Notes: generated from the sequence alone by a model not told the origin. A stretch of DNA of 64,000 nt from Ferruginibacter sp. (GCA_014379905.1 JACMKX010000169.1:33318-97317); one strand, 5' to 3'; positions 1 through 9,349 are shown, counted from the first letter of the stretch. Program-made: numbers and translations.

Positions 1-275
1 TACTTTTCCGCGAAAAATAAGATATGCCCTTCATCTAGTATTGATTGAACCGCTAAATATCCGGGATTTGCAATCCATGAACCTGATAATTTAGTATATG
101 TGTGGGAATTATGCAATTGGGTAACCATTCAACTATAAGCAAGCTTGCCCGTGTATGAATTTACTTTGCTGAAGATCAAATATGAAAGTTTGCGAAATCT
201 TCAGTAATTTCAATTTTTATCCAAACACTTAAAAATAAGAAATAACAGGAAGCTGTTAATTAGAAGTGAACCATT

Positions 276-887
276 ATGAAGGATTTGAAATTATTTATTG
301 AATCAGGTATATTGGAATCCTATGTAATGGGTGCCGTAACGCTTGAGGAAACTGACCTCGTTGAGCAAATGGCCGCGAGTTTTATCGAGGTCAGGGCAGA
401 GATCGATTCGATCAGTGAAGCGATTGAATTTTATGCTTTTTCACACGCAGTAGCGCCGGATCCAATAGTTAAGCCCTTTTTGTTAGCAACGATCGATTTT
501 ACTGAACGGCTCAAAAATGGAGAGCAGCCCTCTTTTCCACCCGAATTAAAGGAAGGTTCAACAATCAGCGATTTCTCCCAATGGCTAAGCAAGGCGGATA
601 TGGTTTTACCACAGGATTTCAAAGACCTGCACGCTAAAATAATAGGCTATACACCCAGTTCAATTACAGCAATTGTATGGATAAAGGAGCTGGCGCCACA
701 GGAGGTACATGACAATGAATATGAGAAATTCCTGGTAGTAGAAGGTAGCTGCACTATTAGTGTTGGCGAAGCCATGCATCCTTTACTGCCGGGAGATTAT
801 TTTTCGATTCCCCTTCATGAAAATCACCGGGTAATTGTTACTTCTTCCATCCCCTGTAAAGTTATATTGCAAAGGATCGCGGCTTAG
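276..887 (+). CDS. Anti-sigma (RskA-like N-terminus) fused to cupin domain, soluble
   Basis: 203 aa, ATG start. Residues 1-75 resemble the N-terminal domain of Bacteroidota RskA-type anti-sigma factors: an 'ESGILESYVMG' opening, then 'EVRAEIDSISEAIEFYA' and 'HAVAPDP', which mark the sigma-binding helical unit. Residues about 110-203 form a single cupin barrel ('VHDNEYEKFLVVEGS', 'LLPGDYFSIPLHENH'). No hydrophobic segment follows the helical unit, so unlike standard RskA proteins it should be cytoplasmic. The plan recalls ChrR (anti-sigma domain plus cupin), but the N-terminal part has no Cys/His zinc site. By family knowledge, the cupin could sense a ligand or metal and control release of an ECF sigma factor. 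No sigma gene lies within the 275 bases upstream, where I see no gene; it may lie beyond the edge. The cupin call is firm and the anti-sigma role is inferred. Confidence 0.75.
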   Translation: MKDLKLFIESGILESYVMGAVTLEETDLVEQMAASFIEVRAEIDSISEAIEFYAFSHAVAPDPIVKPFLLATIDFTERLKNGEQPSFPPELKEGSTISDFSQWLSKADMVLPQDFKDLHAKIIGYTPSSITAIVWIKELAPQEVHDNEYEKFLVVEGSCTISVGEAMHPLLPGDYFSIPLHENHRVIVTSSIPCKVILQRIAA

Positions 888-905
888 ATTGGGTATTGGG
901 TGCCG

Positions 906-947
906 GATTCTGGATACTTGATTCTGGATACATGATTCTGGATACAT
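906..947. repeat. Three-copy 14-base tandem repeat
   Basis: Three consecutive units of GATTCTGGATACWT at 906-919, 920-933 and 934-947. The last two are identical and the first differs at one base. The array lies just after the stop codon of the anti-sigma/cupin gene. There are no spacers, so it is not CRISPR. It looks like a minor slippage-type minisatellite of the sort common in Bacteroidota intergenic DNA. Confidence 0.85.
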
Positions 948-1739
948 GATATGAATTACCGGGTACTGATATTTAAATTATACAATATTATTTCGATGGC
1001 CTTAAAAATATACACCTGTCGGCCTTGATGCACCAGGCAGACTTTTTTATTTTATCCTGCGAAGCTGAAGTGTTTTGTCAAAAGAATAGATTCTGTCTGA
1101 AACAACCGGGTAACAGGTTTGCGAACTACAGCGGCTAATCCCGAATTAATAAAGTAAAAGAAAGCAACGGTTGGAAAAAATAAAATTTCCGAATATTATT
1201 CTCCTTTACTATTGATTACCACGTCTCCATCTATCATTTTTCACCGTGCATTTATAAACCCGATCCTGCCCGGTTTGCATTCCTGCCCAGCTCACAGAGT
1301 TCGGTCTTTTCTCCGCATCATTCAGAATCAATTGATATAAATCCTCATTTGTCGCGGGGTTGCCCGCACTAAAAGGTTGTAATGCAGCAACAATGCTTGC
1401 CCGGGCCTGCAATCCGGTAAAACTTTAGGCGGGCGAATGAATTTAGGACACCAGTTGAACACACATACATACATTTTGTCATATTTTTGCATTGTCTATT
1501 GATTATAAATTAGCCGGATTCTATTTCGCTAGCTTGGGATATAAACGGGTGCTTTTCCTGTTTTGAAATACCAGTTGAAACAGGTTTCCTAAACAAAAGG
1601 TGTCGTTGATGTGTTGATAGGGAATCACCTGAGCGTATAGCAAATATCCAAAATTGATCGAATTTAACTACAATAGTATTTGTTAATTGGTGAAATCTAT
1701 GTAAAGGTCTTTTCCCATCAGTAAGTCAGGAACAGGTGG

Positions 1740-1769
1740 TTGCGGTGAAAGTTTTGCGGTGTAACTTTG
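1740..1769 (+). promoter_or_regulatory. Bacteroidota-type promoter of the suf operon
   Basis: TTG at 1740-1742, a 19-base spacer, then TAACTTTG at 1762-1769. This fits the Bacteroidota housekeeping consensus TTG...TAnnTTTG exactly at the conserved bases. Transcription would start a few bases after 1770, leaving a leader of about 15 bases before the sufB ATG at 1791. No clear operator or Shine-Dalgarno sequence is visible between them, and no iscR or sufR regulator gene is adjacent. Confidence 0.7.
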
Positions 1770-1790
1770 TAATGAAAGAATACTATTATA

Positions 1791-3236
1791 ATGAATAATA
1801 ATAATGAAATACTGGAGCGGTTAACCACTGAGGTATACGAATACGGATTCGTTACTGATATCGAAATGGATATCGCACCCAACGGGTTGAATGAAGAAAC
1901 GGTACGGTTTATCTCTGCAAAGAAAAATGAACCAGGATGGTTACTCGAATGGCGGCTTAAAGGATTGCGTCAATTTCAGCAGGGCGAAATGCCCAACTGG
2001 CAAAATTTTGAAATGCCTGCCATTGATTTCCAGGGCATATCCTATTATGCGGCGCCCAGCAAAAAGGCGAAGTACAACAGTTTGGATGAAGTAGATCCTG
2101 AACTGCTGGCCACTTTTGAAAAGCTGGGCATTCCTTTAAACGAACAGAAAGCCTTGTCGGGGGTAGCGGTAGATGTGGTATTTGACAGCGTATCCGTTGC
2201 CACTACTTTCAGGGAGAAGTTACAGGAGCTGGGTATTATTTTTTGTTCTTTCAGCGATGCGGTAAAAGAGCATCCTGATCTGGTGAAAAAATATCTCGGT
2301 AGCGTAGTGCCCTATACGGATAATGTTTTTGCTTCCCTTAATGCTGCGGTGGTATCGGATGGGTCTTTCGCCTATATTCCAAAAGGTGTTCGCTGCCCCA
2401 TGGAATTGTCTACTTATTTCCGTATCAACGCAAAAAATACCGGGCAGTTTGAAAGAACGCTAATAATTGCAGATGAAGGAAGTTATGTAAGTTACCTTGA
2501 AGGTTGCACTGCGCCCATGCGCGATGAGAACCAGTTGCATGCCGCGGTAGTGGAACTCATTGCACTCGACAATGCAGAGATCAAGTACTCCACAGTGCAA
2601 AACTGGTACCCGGGTGATAAAGACGGCAAAGGCGGTATTTTCAATTTTGTTACCAAACGGGGTATCTGTAAAGGCGTTAATTCAAAAATATCCTGGACGC
2701 AGGTAGAAACCGGTTCTGCCATCACCTGGAAATACCCCAGCGTTATCCTGCGTGGCGATAATTCAACAGGCGAATTTTATTCCGTGGCGCTTACAAAAAA
2801 TAAGCAGATAGCCGACACTGGTACAAAGATGTTCCATATCGGTAAAAACACCCGCAGCAGGATCATTTCAAAAGGTATTTCCGCGGGCCAGGGCAATAAC
2901 AGTTATCGCGGTCTTGTGCAGGTGGGTATTGGCGCTGAAAATGCCCGCAACTTTACTCAATGCGATTCATTGCTGATTGGTGACGAGTGTGGCGCGCATA
3001 CTTTTCCTTATATAGAATCGAAGAATAGTTCAGCCATCGTTGAGCATGAAGCCACTACTTCAAAAATTGGCGAAGACCAGATATTTTATCTCAATCAAAG
3101 GGGCATTGCTACAGAAAAGGCGGTGGCACTGATCGTTAATGGTTACGCCAAAGAAGTATTGAACCAGTTACCCATGGAGTTTGCAGTAGAGGCACAGAAA
3201 TTGCTGGCGATTTCTCTGGAGGGAAGTGTGGGGTGA
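1791..3236 (+). CDS. sufB: Fe-S cluster assembly scaffold SufB
   Basis: 481 aa, the usual SufB length. SufB is the scaffold of the cytoplasmic SufBC2D complex, on which Fe-S clusters are built before transfer to apoproteins. The C-terminal half is very conserved: '[20 protein letters not shown]', '[14 protein letters not shown]' and '[18 protein letters not shown]'. Cys400, in the ECGAHTFP segment, aligns with the E. coli SufB cysteine that carries sulfur and cluster ligand function. Central '[20 protein letters not shown]' is the SufB hallmark that separates it from SufD. It is the first gene of the locus, with its own promoter 22-51 bases upstream of the ATG. It is followed by a 176-base gap before sufC, longer than usual for an operon, with no gene in it. 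Confidence 0.97.
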   Translation: MNNNNEILERLTTEVYEYGFVTDIEMDIAPNGLNEETVRFISAKKNEPGWLLEWRLKGLRQFQQGEMPNWQNFEMPAIDFQGISYYAAPSKKAKYNSLDEVDPELLATFEKLGIPLNEQKALSGVAVDVVFDSVSVATTFREKLQELGIIFCSFSDAVKEHPDLVKKYLGSVVPYTDNVFASLNAAVVSDGSFAYIPKGVRCPMELSTYFRINAKNTGQFERTLIIADEGSYVSYLEGCTAPMRDENQLHAAVVELIALDNAEIKYSTVQNWYPGDKDGKGGIFNFVTKRGICKGVNSKISWTQVETGSAITWKYPSVILRGDNSTGEFYSVALTKNKQIADTGTKMFHIGKNTRSRIISKGISAGQGNNSYRGLVQVGIGAENARNFTQCDSLLIGDECGAHTFPYIESKNSSAIVEHEATTSKIGEDQIFYLNQRGIATEKAVALIVNGYAKEVLNQLPMEFAVEAQKLLAISLEGSVG

Positions 3237-3412
3237 TGCCTCCGGTCCCTAAAAGGTAGGTCTTCGAAGCGTCTATTGAAATTTCGGTTGACTTAAAAGG
3301 TAATATTAGATTTGATTATTGGCCGGATATTCATGATTTATTTTTTGCGGGGTCAGCAAATGATGAATAATCTTTTATAAAAATGCAAAACAAAAATTAA
3401 TACACGAACAAC

Positions 3413-4177
3413 ATGTTAATTATAAAAAACCTGAAGGCATCTGTTGAGGGAAAAGAGATTTTAAAAGGCGTTAACCTGGAGATAAAGGCGGGGGAGGTCC
3501 ATGCCATCATGGGACCAAATGGTTCGGGCAAAAGTACCCTGGCTGCAGTATTGGCGGGAAACCAAAATTATGAAGTGTTAGCCGGGGAAGTGACGCTAGA
3601 CGGTAATAACCTGCTTGAAAAGACGCCGGAAGACCGTGCAAGGGAGGGGGTGTTTTTAGCATTTCAATACCCTGTTGAAATACCCGGTGTATCTAATATT
3701 AATTTTTTAAGAACTGCCATGAATGAGATCAGGACGTACCGCAACCTGCCCCCAATGGAATCAAAAGAATTTTTGAAATTGGTAAAGGAAAAACAAAAGC
3801 TGGTTGAATTTGACGCGGCCCTTACCAACCGCTCGCTAAATGAAGGGTTTTCCGGCGGTGAGAAGAAGAGAAATGAGATCTTTCAACTGGCGATGCTTGA
3901 TCCTAAATTAGCTATTTTGGATGAAACGGACTCTGGTCTTGATATTGACGCGTTGAGAATCGTTTCAAATGGCGTAAATAAACTGCGTACCGAAAAAAAT
4001 GCCTTTATCATCATAACGCACTACCAGCGTTTATTGGATTATATCGTTCCCGATTTTGTACACGTTTTGTACAATGGGCAGATTGTAAAAACTGGCGGTA
4101 AAGAACTGGCCCTTGAACTGGAAGAAAAAGGATACGACTGGCTGAAAGAAGCATCCAAAGAAACAGAACTTGTATAA
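3413..4177 (+). CDS. sufC: Fe-S cluster assembly ATPase SufC
   Basis: 254 aa, full length. SufC is the ABC-type ATPase of the SufBC2D scaffold; it lacks membrane partners and works in the cytoplasm to drive conformational change in SufB/SufD. Visible motifs are Walker A GPNGSGKS (34-41), Q-loop '[12 protein letters not shown]' (82-93), signature FSGGE (146-150), Walker B LAILDE (166-171), D-loop 'SGLD' and the H-loop histidine at 203 ([10 protein letters not shown]). The '[11 protein letters not shown]' extension of the signature is typical of SufC rather than transport ATPases. The stop codon lies 10 bases before the preferred ATG of sufD, so the two genes are surely co-transcribed. Confidence 0.97.
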   Translation: MLIIKNLKASVEGKEILKGVNLEIKAGEVHAIMGPNGSGKSTLAAVLAGNQNYEVLAGEVTLDGNNLLEKTPEDRAREGVFLAFQYPVEIPGVSNINFLRTAMNEIRTYRNLPPMESKEFLKLVKEKQKLVEFDAALTNRSLNEGFSGGEKKRNEIFQLAMLDPKLAILDETDSGLDIDALRIVSNGVNKLRTEKNAFIIITHYQRLLDYIVPDFVHVLYNGQIVKTGGKELALELEEKGYDWLKEASKETELV

Positions 4178-4187
4178 CAGCATATTC

Positions 4188-5519
4188 ATGGTTAAACAAA
4201 TAACAAATACTTTATTCGATCAGTTCATTGCTGATTTTGAACTGCGTTCTCTTATATCTGCGTCTGCTGAAACAACTGAATTGCATACGCTCAGGGAAAC
4301 TGCTTTCGAACAGTTTAAACAAATAGGTTTTCCGAATACAAAAGTGGAGGACTGGAAATACATTAATCTCACCCCTTTTTTAAAGGAAGATTTCATTACA
4401 GAACCGGGAGATGAGCTATCGATGACCCGTGATGAAGTGATAGCTAAGGCAAAGATAAAAAATCTGGATGCTTATAGTATAGTGCTGGTGAATGGCCAAT
4501 ACCTTTCAGCCTTGTCTGATACCATTCCGGGCGAAGAAATTTCACTGTCGTCTCTTTCAGCAGCAACAAACCAGCCCTCGTTTAAGGCGCATTTTGGGAA
4601 ATACATCCCCCTGGATAAAAATCATTTTGCCGCTTTAAATACTGCCTTGTTCCGGGATGGTTTATTTATATCAATAAAAGACAAAGCGGTGGTTGATAAA
4701 CCTATACATATCATTCACATCGTTTCTTCGGATAATAACCTGTTTTTACAACCACGCCACCTTTTTGTAATGGGGGCAGGGGCAGCACTACAAATTGTTG
4801 AAAGCTTTATATCCGGCGACAGTTCCGCCATGGGCGGCGCAAAAATTTTCGTGAACAATGTTTCAGAAATAGTGTTGGGCGAAAGGGCAAAATTGCAGCA
4901 TTATTATATCCAGACAGGTAATGAAAACACCAGTTATATCCACCATACAGAAATCGTGCAGGAGGCTTACAGCCTTTACAATAATTACAAGTCATCTTTT
5001 CCCGGAACAGGGTTATTGCGCAATAACCTGAATGTATCATTAAATGGGGAACATATTGAAAGCCATTTATACGGTTTATATCTTGCGGGCGGGCGGCAGT
5101 TGATAGATAACCATACCATTGTAGACCACCTGAAACCAAATTGCCAAAGCAATGAATTATACAAGGGCGTAATGAAAGATGAAGCCGTTGCAATCTTCAA
5201 CGGTAAAATATTTGTAAGAAAAGGCGCCCAGAAAACCAATGCATTCCAGAAGAATAACAACCTGATGCTGAGTAAAAAAGCTGTGGTAGATTCCAAACCG
5301 CAATTGGAGATCTTTGCTGATGATGTAAAATGCAGTCATGGCTCCACCATCGGGCAATTCAATGAAGACGCGTTATTTTACCTGAAGGCGCGCGGAATAG
5401 GGGAGGAAAAGGCAAAGGCATTATTGATCCATGCTTTTGCCTATGATGTAACAGAGAAGATACCAATCCCGGCAGTAAAAGCCTACATTAATGAGTTGAT
5501 TGAAGAGGGATTGAAATGA
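4188..5519 (+). CDS. sufD: Fe-S cluster assembly protein SufD
   Basis: 443 aa from the ATG at 4188. An upstream in-frame TTG at 4170 would overlap sufC, but it adds only a non-conserved 'MYNSIF' leader, so the ATG is preferred. SufD is the SufB paralogue that completes the SufBC2D scaffold and helps with iron acquisition. The N-terminal part carries the 'PNTKVEDWKYINLTPF' motif typical of SufD. The C-terminal beta-helix core carries 'IFNGKIFVRKGAQKTNAFQ' and 'DDVKCSHGSTIGQFNED', with Cys382 and His384 at the position of the functionally important SufD histidine. The gene is complete. The 276-base gap after it holds palindromic repeat units. Confidence 0.96.
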   Translation: MVKQITNTLFDQFIADFELRSLISASAETTELHTLRETAFEQFKQIGFPNTKVEDWKYINLTPFLKEDFITEPGDELSMTRDEVIAKAKIKNLDAYSIVLVNGQYLSALSDTIPGEEISLSSLSAATNQPSFKAHFGKYIPLDKNHFAALNTALFRDGLFISIKDKAVVDKPIHIIHIVSSDNNLFLQPRHLFVMGAGAALQIVESFISGDSSAMGGAKIFVNNVSEIVLGERAKLQHYYIQTGNENTSYIHHTEIVQEAYSLYNNYKSSFPGTGLLRNNLNVSLNGEHIESHLYGLYLAGGRQLIDNHTIVDHLKPNCQSNELYKGVMKDEAVAIFNGKIFVRKGAQKTNAFQKNNNLMLSKKAVVDSKPQLEIFADDVKCSHGSTIGQFNEDALFYLKARGIGEEKAKALLIHAFAYDVTEKIPIPAVKAYINELIEEGLK

Positions 5520-5557
5520 TTAGTAATAAGAAATAATTTTTGATAATCGGCCTATCC

Positions 5558-5669
5558 AGCCCTGAAAGGATGCAATATCCAAGCGATGGGTGAAGCCAAT
5601 AACCCATCGTAAAAGATAATTTAACCCTGAAAGGGCTTAATACAAAAGCAGCGGGTGAAGCCCGTTGCG
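5558..5669. repeat. Two palindromic repeat units inside the suf operon
   Basis: Two imperfect copies of a unit that starts with CCCTGAAAGG and continues to GGGTGAAGCC. Copy 1 (about 5558-5609) holds the inverted repeat cgatgggt/acccatcg (5584-5591 and 5602-5609). Copy 2 (about 5623-5669) holds gcagcggg/cccgttgc (5648-5655 and 5661-5668, one mismatch). Sequence and layout suggest a dispersed REP-like element. Lying between sufD and sufS, the hairpins could affect message stability or cause partial termination. Confidence 0.7.
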
Positions 5670-5795
5670 ATATCATTGGGTTGCGTTGTCGGCACGTTTT
5701 CGTTGAAAAAAATACAATTCAAGTAAACCCATCACCATTCAACAACCATAATTTTTCTAAAAGCATTGACTATAAAAACAGCTACAGCGCGGTTT

Positions 5796-7049
5796 ATGAA
5801 AACAAATACTGATATATTGAAGGAAATTATAGACATACAAAAAATCCGGAAAGATTTTCCCATACTTGATTCAATAATAAATGGCAGACCCTTAGTTTAC
5901 TTTGATAATGCGGCCACCTCACAAAAACCATGGAGCGTTATTAAAGCTATTGAACATTATTATACTGACCTCAACAGTAACGTGCACAGGGGTGTACATC
6001 ATTTAAGTCAGCAGGCAACAAATGCTTTTGAAGCTTCACGCAAAAAAATAGCTGATTTTATCAATGCGGCATATGATCATGAAGTGATCTTTACAAAGGG
6101 CACTACGGAAGGCATTAACCTGGTGGCGCATAGCTATGGGAAAAAATTTGTGCAGCAGGGCGACACGATCATTATATCCGCTATGGAACATCACTCCAAT
6201 ATTGTTCCCTGGCAATTACTTTGTGAAGACAGAAAAGCAACACTGAAAATTATACCCATCAATGAAAAGGGAGAGTTGTTATTAGATGCATTTAAAGCAA
6301 TGCTGGATGAAAAAGTAAAGCTCGTTTCAGTTACCTATGTTTCCAATTCGTTGGGCAGCATTAACCCAGTAAGGGAAATTATTGAACTTGCCCATCGGAA
6401 AAACATCCCGGTTTTACTGGATGCGGCGCAGGCGGTACAGCATATCCCGATTGATGTGCAGGAATTGGATGTAGATTTCCTTGCTTTCTCCGGTCACAAA
6501 ATGTACGGCCCAACGGGTATTGGTGTTTTATACGGCAAGCAAAAATGGCTGAATCAAATGCCGCCTTACCAGGGTGGGGGGGAAATGATAAAATCTGTAA
6601 GTTTTGAAGCAACCACTTACAACGAATTACCTTTTAAATTTGAGGCCGGCACTCCCAATATCGAAGCGGCCATTTGTTTAGGTGCCGCTGTTGATTATAT
6701 TAATGAAACGGGGTTGGAGAATATTCAACATTATGAGCAGGAATTGCTGGAATACGCCACCGGTAAATTATCGGAAATTGACGGAATAAAGTTTATAGGG
6801 ACTTCAGATAACAAAGCAAGCCTTGTGTCATTTATTATAGAGAATGTACATCCTTATGATGTAGGCGTTATCCTCGATCAACTCGGTATAGCCGTACGAA
6901 CAGGCCATCACTGCACGCAACCCCTCATGGATTTTTATGGGATACCTGGTACCGTGAGGGCCTCCTTTGCTTTTTATAATACCAGAGCAGAGATTGATAC
7001 TTTGGTGGAAGGCGTGCGTAAAGCCGTGTCTATGTTAGCGGTAAAATGA
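5796..7049 (+). CDS. sufS: Cysteine desulfurase SufS
   Basis: 417 aa from the ATG at 5796. An in-frame TTG at 5766 adds ten residues with no family support, so the ATG is preferred. SufS is a PLP enzyme that takes sulfur from L-cysteine and passes it as persulfide to SufE. Visible landmarks are 'VYFDNAATSQKP' near the N-terminus, 'SAMEHHSNIVPW', 'LLDAAQAVQHIPIDV' with the PLP-contacting aspartate, 'FSGHKMYGPTGIGVLYG' with the Schiff-base lysine, and 'RTGHHCTQPLMDFYG' with the catalytic cysteine at about residue 373. The short loop around that cysteine is the group II (SufS/CsdA) type that needs SufE. sufE lies 166 bases downstream. Confidence 0.96.
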   Translation: MKTNTDILKEIIDIQKIRKDFPILDSIINGRPLVYFDNAATSQKPWSVIKAIEHYYTDLNSNVHRGVHHLSQQATNAFEASRKKIADFINAAYDHEVIFTKGTTEGINLVAHSYGKKFVQQGDTIIISAMEHHSNIVPWQLLCEDRKATLKIIPINEKGELLLDAFKAMLDEKVKLVSVTYVSNSLGSINPVREIIELAHRKNIPVLLDAAQAVQHIPIDVQELDVDFLAFSGHKMYGPTGIGVLYGKQKWLNQMPPYQGGGEMIKSVSFEATTYNELPFKFEAGTPNIEAAICLGAAVDYINETGLENIQHYEQELLEYATGKLSEIDGIKFIGTSDNKASLVSFIIENVHPYDVGVILDQLGIAVRTGHHCTQPLMDFYGIPGTVRASFAFYNTRAEIDTLVEGVRKAVSMLAVK

Positions 7050-7105
7050 ATCATCGATAGGTGAATGGTCAATGGTGAATGGGTAATACATCCAACGATC
7101 ATCGG

Positions 7106-7195
7106 CCAACAAACAACGACCAACAAACAACGACCAACAAACAACAAACAACGACCAACAAACAACGACCAACCCCCAACAACCAACCCCCAAAC
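7106..7195. repeat. C/A-only tandem repeat between sufS and sufE
   Basis: Units of CCAACAAACAACGA at 7106-7119, 7120-7133 and 7155-7168, with an interrupted copy at 7134-7154, then related CCAACCCCCAAC blocks to about 7195. The plus strand is nearly devoid of T across this stretch. No unique spacers are present, so it is not CRISPR. It sits in the message leader of sufE and should be unstructured in RNA. Copy number could vary by slippage. Confidence 0.85.
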
Positions 7196-7215
7196 AACTA
7201 TTCTAAATCAACCCA

Positions 7216-7644
7216 ATGACAATCAACGAAATACAGGATGAATTGATTGAAGAGTTTTCCCTCTTTGGTGACTGGATGGAAAAATATGAACACATCATCC
7301 AGATGGCAAAGGAACTGCCGGTGATAGCGGAACGGTATAAGCTTGACGAAAACCTGATAAAAGGATGCCAGGCAAAAGTATGGCTGCACCCAGATTTTAA
7401 GGATGGCAAAATACTATTCAGCGCCGACAGTGATGCCATCATTACCAAAGGCCTGGTAAGCATGGTAGTTCGTATTTTGTCAAATCATACCCCTGCAGAA
7501 ATTGTTCATGCTGATCTTTATTTTGTTGATGCCATCGGGTTGAAAGAGCATCTTTCCATGACCCGCTCCAATGGATTATTATCTATGTTAAAGCAGATGA
7601 AAATGTATGCCCTGGCGCTGCAATCCACACAAAACGTAAATTGA
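7216..7644 (+). CDS. sufE: Sulfur acceptor protein SufE
   Basis: 142 aa, normal length, ATG start. SufE accepts persulfide sulfur from SufS and hands it to the SufBC2D scaffold in the cytoplasm. The acceptor cysteine is Cys51 in 'LIKGCQAKVWL', the family's key motif. 'FSADSDAIITKGLVSMVVRI' and 'IGLKEHLSMTRSNGL' are the conserved C-terminal segments. The stop is only six bases before the ATG of the next gene, so both are translated from one message. SufE, rather than SufU, fits the group II SufS upstream. Confidence 0.95.
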   Translation: MTINEIQDELIEEFSLFGDWMEKYEHIIQMAKELPVIAERYKLDENLIKGCQAKVWLHPDFKDGKILFSADSDAIITKGLVSMVVRILSNHTPAEIVHADLYFVDAIGLKEHLSMTRSNGLLSMLKQMKMYALALQSTQNVN

Positions 7645-7650
7645 TTGGTT

Positions 7651-7965
7651 ATGATTGATAAGGTTAGTTTAGAAATAAAGATCATCGAAACACTGAAGAC
7701 AGTGAATGACCCTGAATTGTCGGCGGATGTTTATGAACTGGGGCTGATTTATGCTATTGATATAAGTGACAATGGCTTTGTACATATTAAGATGACACTG
7801 ACCGCACCCGGCTGCCCGGTTGCCGGTGATATCATCATGGAAGTGGACAATAAAATCCGTGCTATTGAAGGTATAACCGATGTAAACGTGATGCTTACTT
7901 TTGACCCGCCCTGGAACAGGGAGATGATGAGTGAGGAAGCTAAACTGGAGTTGGGCTTTTTATAA
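7651..7965 (+). CDS. sufT: SUF-associated MIP18/DUF59 protein (SufT-like)
   Basis: 104 aa from the ATG at 7651; a TTG six bases earlier is in frame but less likely. It belongs to the MIP18/DUF59 family, whose SUF-linked members (SufT, PaaD-like) take part in maturation of Fe-S proteins. Visible motifs are 'TVNDPELSADVYELGLIY', 'MTLTAPGCPVAGDI' with the conserved TxPxCP cysteine at about residue 52, and 'LTFDPPWNREMMSEEAK', typical of the SUF-associated subgroup. As last gene of the operon it is followed directly by a strong hairpin. The family call is sure; the sufT symbol rests on context. Confidence 0.85.
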   Translation: MIDKVSLEIKIIETLKTVNDPELSADVYELGLIYAIDISDNGFVHIKMTLTAPGCPVAGDIIMEVDNKIRAIEGITDVNVMLTFDPPWNREMMSEEAKLELGFL

Positions 7966-7966
7966 A

Positions 7967-8005
7967 ACAAAATCCCCGTTCATTTAATATGAACGGGGAT
8001 TTTGT
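7967..8005. terminator. Bidirectional terminator, suf operon / lipoprotein operon
   Basis: A perfect 17-base inverted repeat: left arm 7967-7983, loop 7984-7988, right arm 7989-8005. Its core is aatccccgttcat/atgaacggggatt, with A-rich DNA on the left and T-rich DNA on the right. It lies two bases after the stop of the sufT-like gene and about 30 bases from the end of the convergent DUF4302 gene, so it can stop transcription from both sides. Confidence 0.93.
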
Positions 8006-8035
8006 TTATTCGAAAAAAAATCGGAATCAATTTTA

Positions 8036-9349
8036 TTAAAACACCCAGTTAATCCAGGATTTGCCGTTAAAAGCGCTTACCATGTCGTAAGTGGTTGCAC
8101 CGGTTTGCACAAAATAATACCCGCTGGTATTGTACAACAGTGTCCTGGTTAGCCCTGCAGGACCTGTGGTAGGGTGTGTGCCATAATTACCCAATTGTAA
8201 AAAAACAGCCCGTCCATCGGCCGTAAATGTTGGTACCCGCGGCGCGGTTCCATATATAAGGGTAAGTCCGGTTTGTGCCGGATTAAGAAAAACAGGACCA
8301 AAAAAATCATTGGCGGGAGCGTACTTAGGCCAATAAATTAAATAGTAATAGGTATTTGGGGGGGTGCCGCTGGTGAGTGTTTGAATTCCATAAGCATCAT
8401 CAACACCATTTACATGGAAGCCCTTTCTGGAAATCCAGTAGTCACTTAAGTTAGCTGCATAATCCCACCATCTTTTGGGTGCCGCAATATCCACTTTTAG
8501 CGGAATTACAATACCAGTAATGGTGGCGGCAGTTGCATTTACCGTTAAATTAATTGTTTCAGTTGCGGCGGTCCATGTTATATTGGTAAAGCCTGGAATT
8601 GTTTGCGATCCATTTACAAGCGGGGTGGTGAAAACTATTCCACCAGGGGTAAAATAATAGCCTGTGGTAAAAGTGACCAGGTTCCCGCTTGCATCCAGCC
8701 AGCTAAAAGTAAACTTGCGGGTAAGGGGATCAATTTTAACATCATACAACTGGGTACCTATTGTTAACCGTTTGAAATAGGTTAAAATTTTATTGATGGA
8801 CAAACCTATTCCCAATGCACCGGCGTTATATGCATCTTCTTCAGGCTTGCTAGCCCTTACCAACACCAGTTTACTGGCATTAAACCTCCCTACTAATTTA
8901 ATAGTATCTGTTGACCCGGAATCAAAGTAAAACTCAAAATCTGAAGAAAGGCCCGCGCCATATCCACCCCCGTTTAAAGAAGCATCAGGGTCTGATAACA
9001 CATGGAGGTAAGAATAAGTGTCAAATATCAGGCTCGGCTGTTGTAAAGCCTTTAAACGATAGCTGCTTTCTTTCAACGTAACAGCGGATGTGGTATCAAA
9101 GTCTGAAAGCATCATCACCCTGTTAACAGCATTGAACTTAAAGTAGAAACTGAAAACTCCGCCCTTGCCACTATCAGTGGTTAACAATCCCTTCCAGCCA
9201 TTTAAAGCGCCGGAAAGCTGGGATTGGTAGGCCGCAAGTTTTTCATTTAGGCGTTCGTCCGCTGATTTTTCAAATACAGCTTTATCCTCTTTTTTACAGG
9301 AGGATATACCAACGGCTACTATAAAAATAAATATTAAAACTTTTTTCAT
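8036..9349 (-). CDS. DUF4302-like outer-membrane lipoprotein
   Basis: 437 aa with a lipoprotein signal: hydrophobic 'VLIFIFIVAVGISSC' with the lipidated cysteine at residue 18. Next come 'ADERLNEKLAAYQSQL', 'GALNGWKGLL' and 'GVFSFYFKFNAVNRVMMLSDF', an opening I recognise from Bacteroidota DUF4302 lipoproteins, which are usually encoded with a SusC/SusD pair and a zinc metallopeptidase. The rest is beta-rich and aromatic ('RRWWDYAANLSDYW'-type segments) with no catalytic motif. It is the last gene of the four-gene minus-strand operon, 34 bases after the metallopeptidase gene. By position it may be a surface ligand-binding accessory of the SusCD transporter. The biochemical role is unknown. Confidence 0.75.
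   Translation of the reverse strand: MKKVLIFIFIVAVGISSCKKEDKAVFEKSADERLNEKLAAYQSQLSGALNGWKGLLTTDSGKGGVFSFYFKFNAVNRVMMLSDFDTTSAVTLKESSYRLKALQQPSLIFDTYSYLHVLSDPDASLNGGGYGAGLSSDFEFYFDSGSTDTIKLVGRFNASKLVLVRASKPEEDAYNAGALGIGLSINKILTYFKRLTIGTQLYDVKIDPLTRKFTFSWLDASGNLVTFTTGYYFTPGGIVFTTPLVNGSQTIPGFTNITWTAATETINLTVNATAATITGIVIPLKVDIAAPKRWWDYAANLSDYWISRKGFHVNGVDDAYGIQTLTSGTPPNTYYYLIYWPKYAPANDFFGPVFLNPAQTGLTLIYGTAPRVPTFTADGRAVFLQLGNYGTHPTTGPAGLTRTLLYNTSGYYFVQTGATTYDMVSAFNGKSWINWVF

Larger units (their letters stand above)
888..1790. other. Long gene-poor stretch before the SUF locus
   Basis: About 900 bases without a convincing gene. It holds a small three-copy tandem repeat near its start and the sufB promoter at its end. 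A 67-codon minus-strand frame at 1209-1412 opens only at TTG, has a stop four codons upstream, and reads like a protein tail ('NSVSWAGMQTGQDRVYKC'). It could be the remnant of a decayed gene, but I do not recognise the family. The rest shows no hairpins or RNA genes that I can support. Confidence 0.5.

Noticed and set aside
1209..1412. 67-codon minus-strand frame as a real gene.
   Set aside because: It opens only at TTG, has a stop four codons upstream and matches nothing I recognise; at most a gene remnant.
4170..4187. Upstream TTG starts for sufD (4170), sufS (5766), the sufT-like gene (7645) and giant A (28321).
   Set aside because: In each case a nearby in-frame ATG gives the normal protein start, and the added residues look unconserved.
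7106..7195. Possible CRISPR array from the short tandem repeats.
   Set aside because: The units abut with no unique spacers, are only 14 bases, and no cas gene is nearby.
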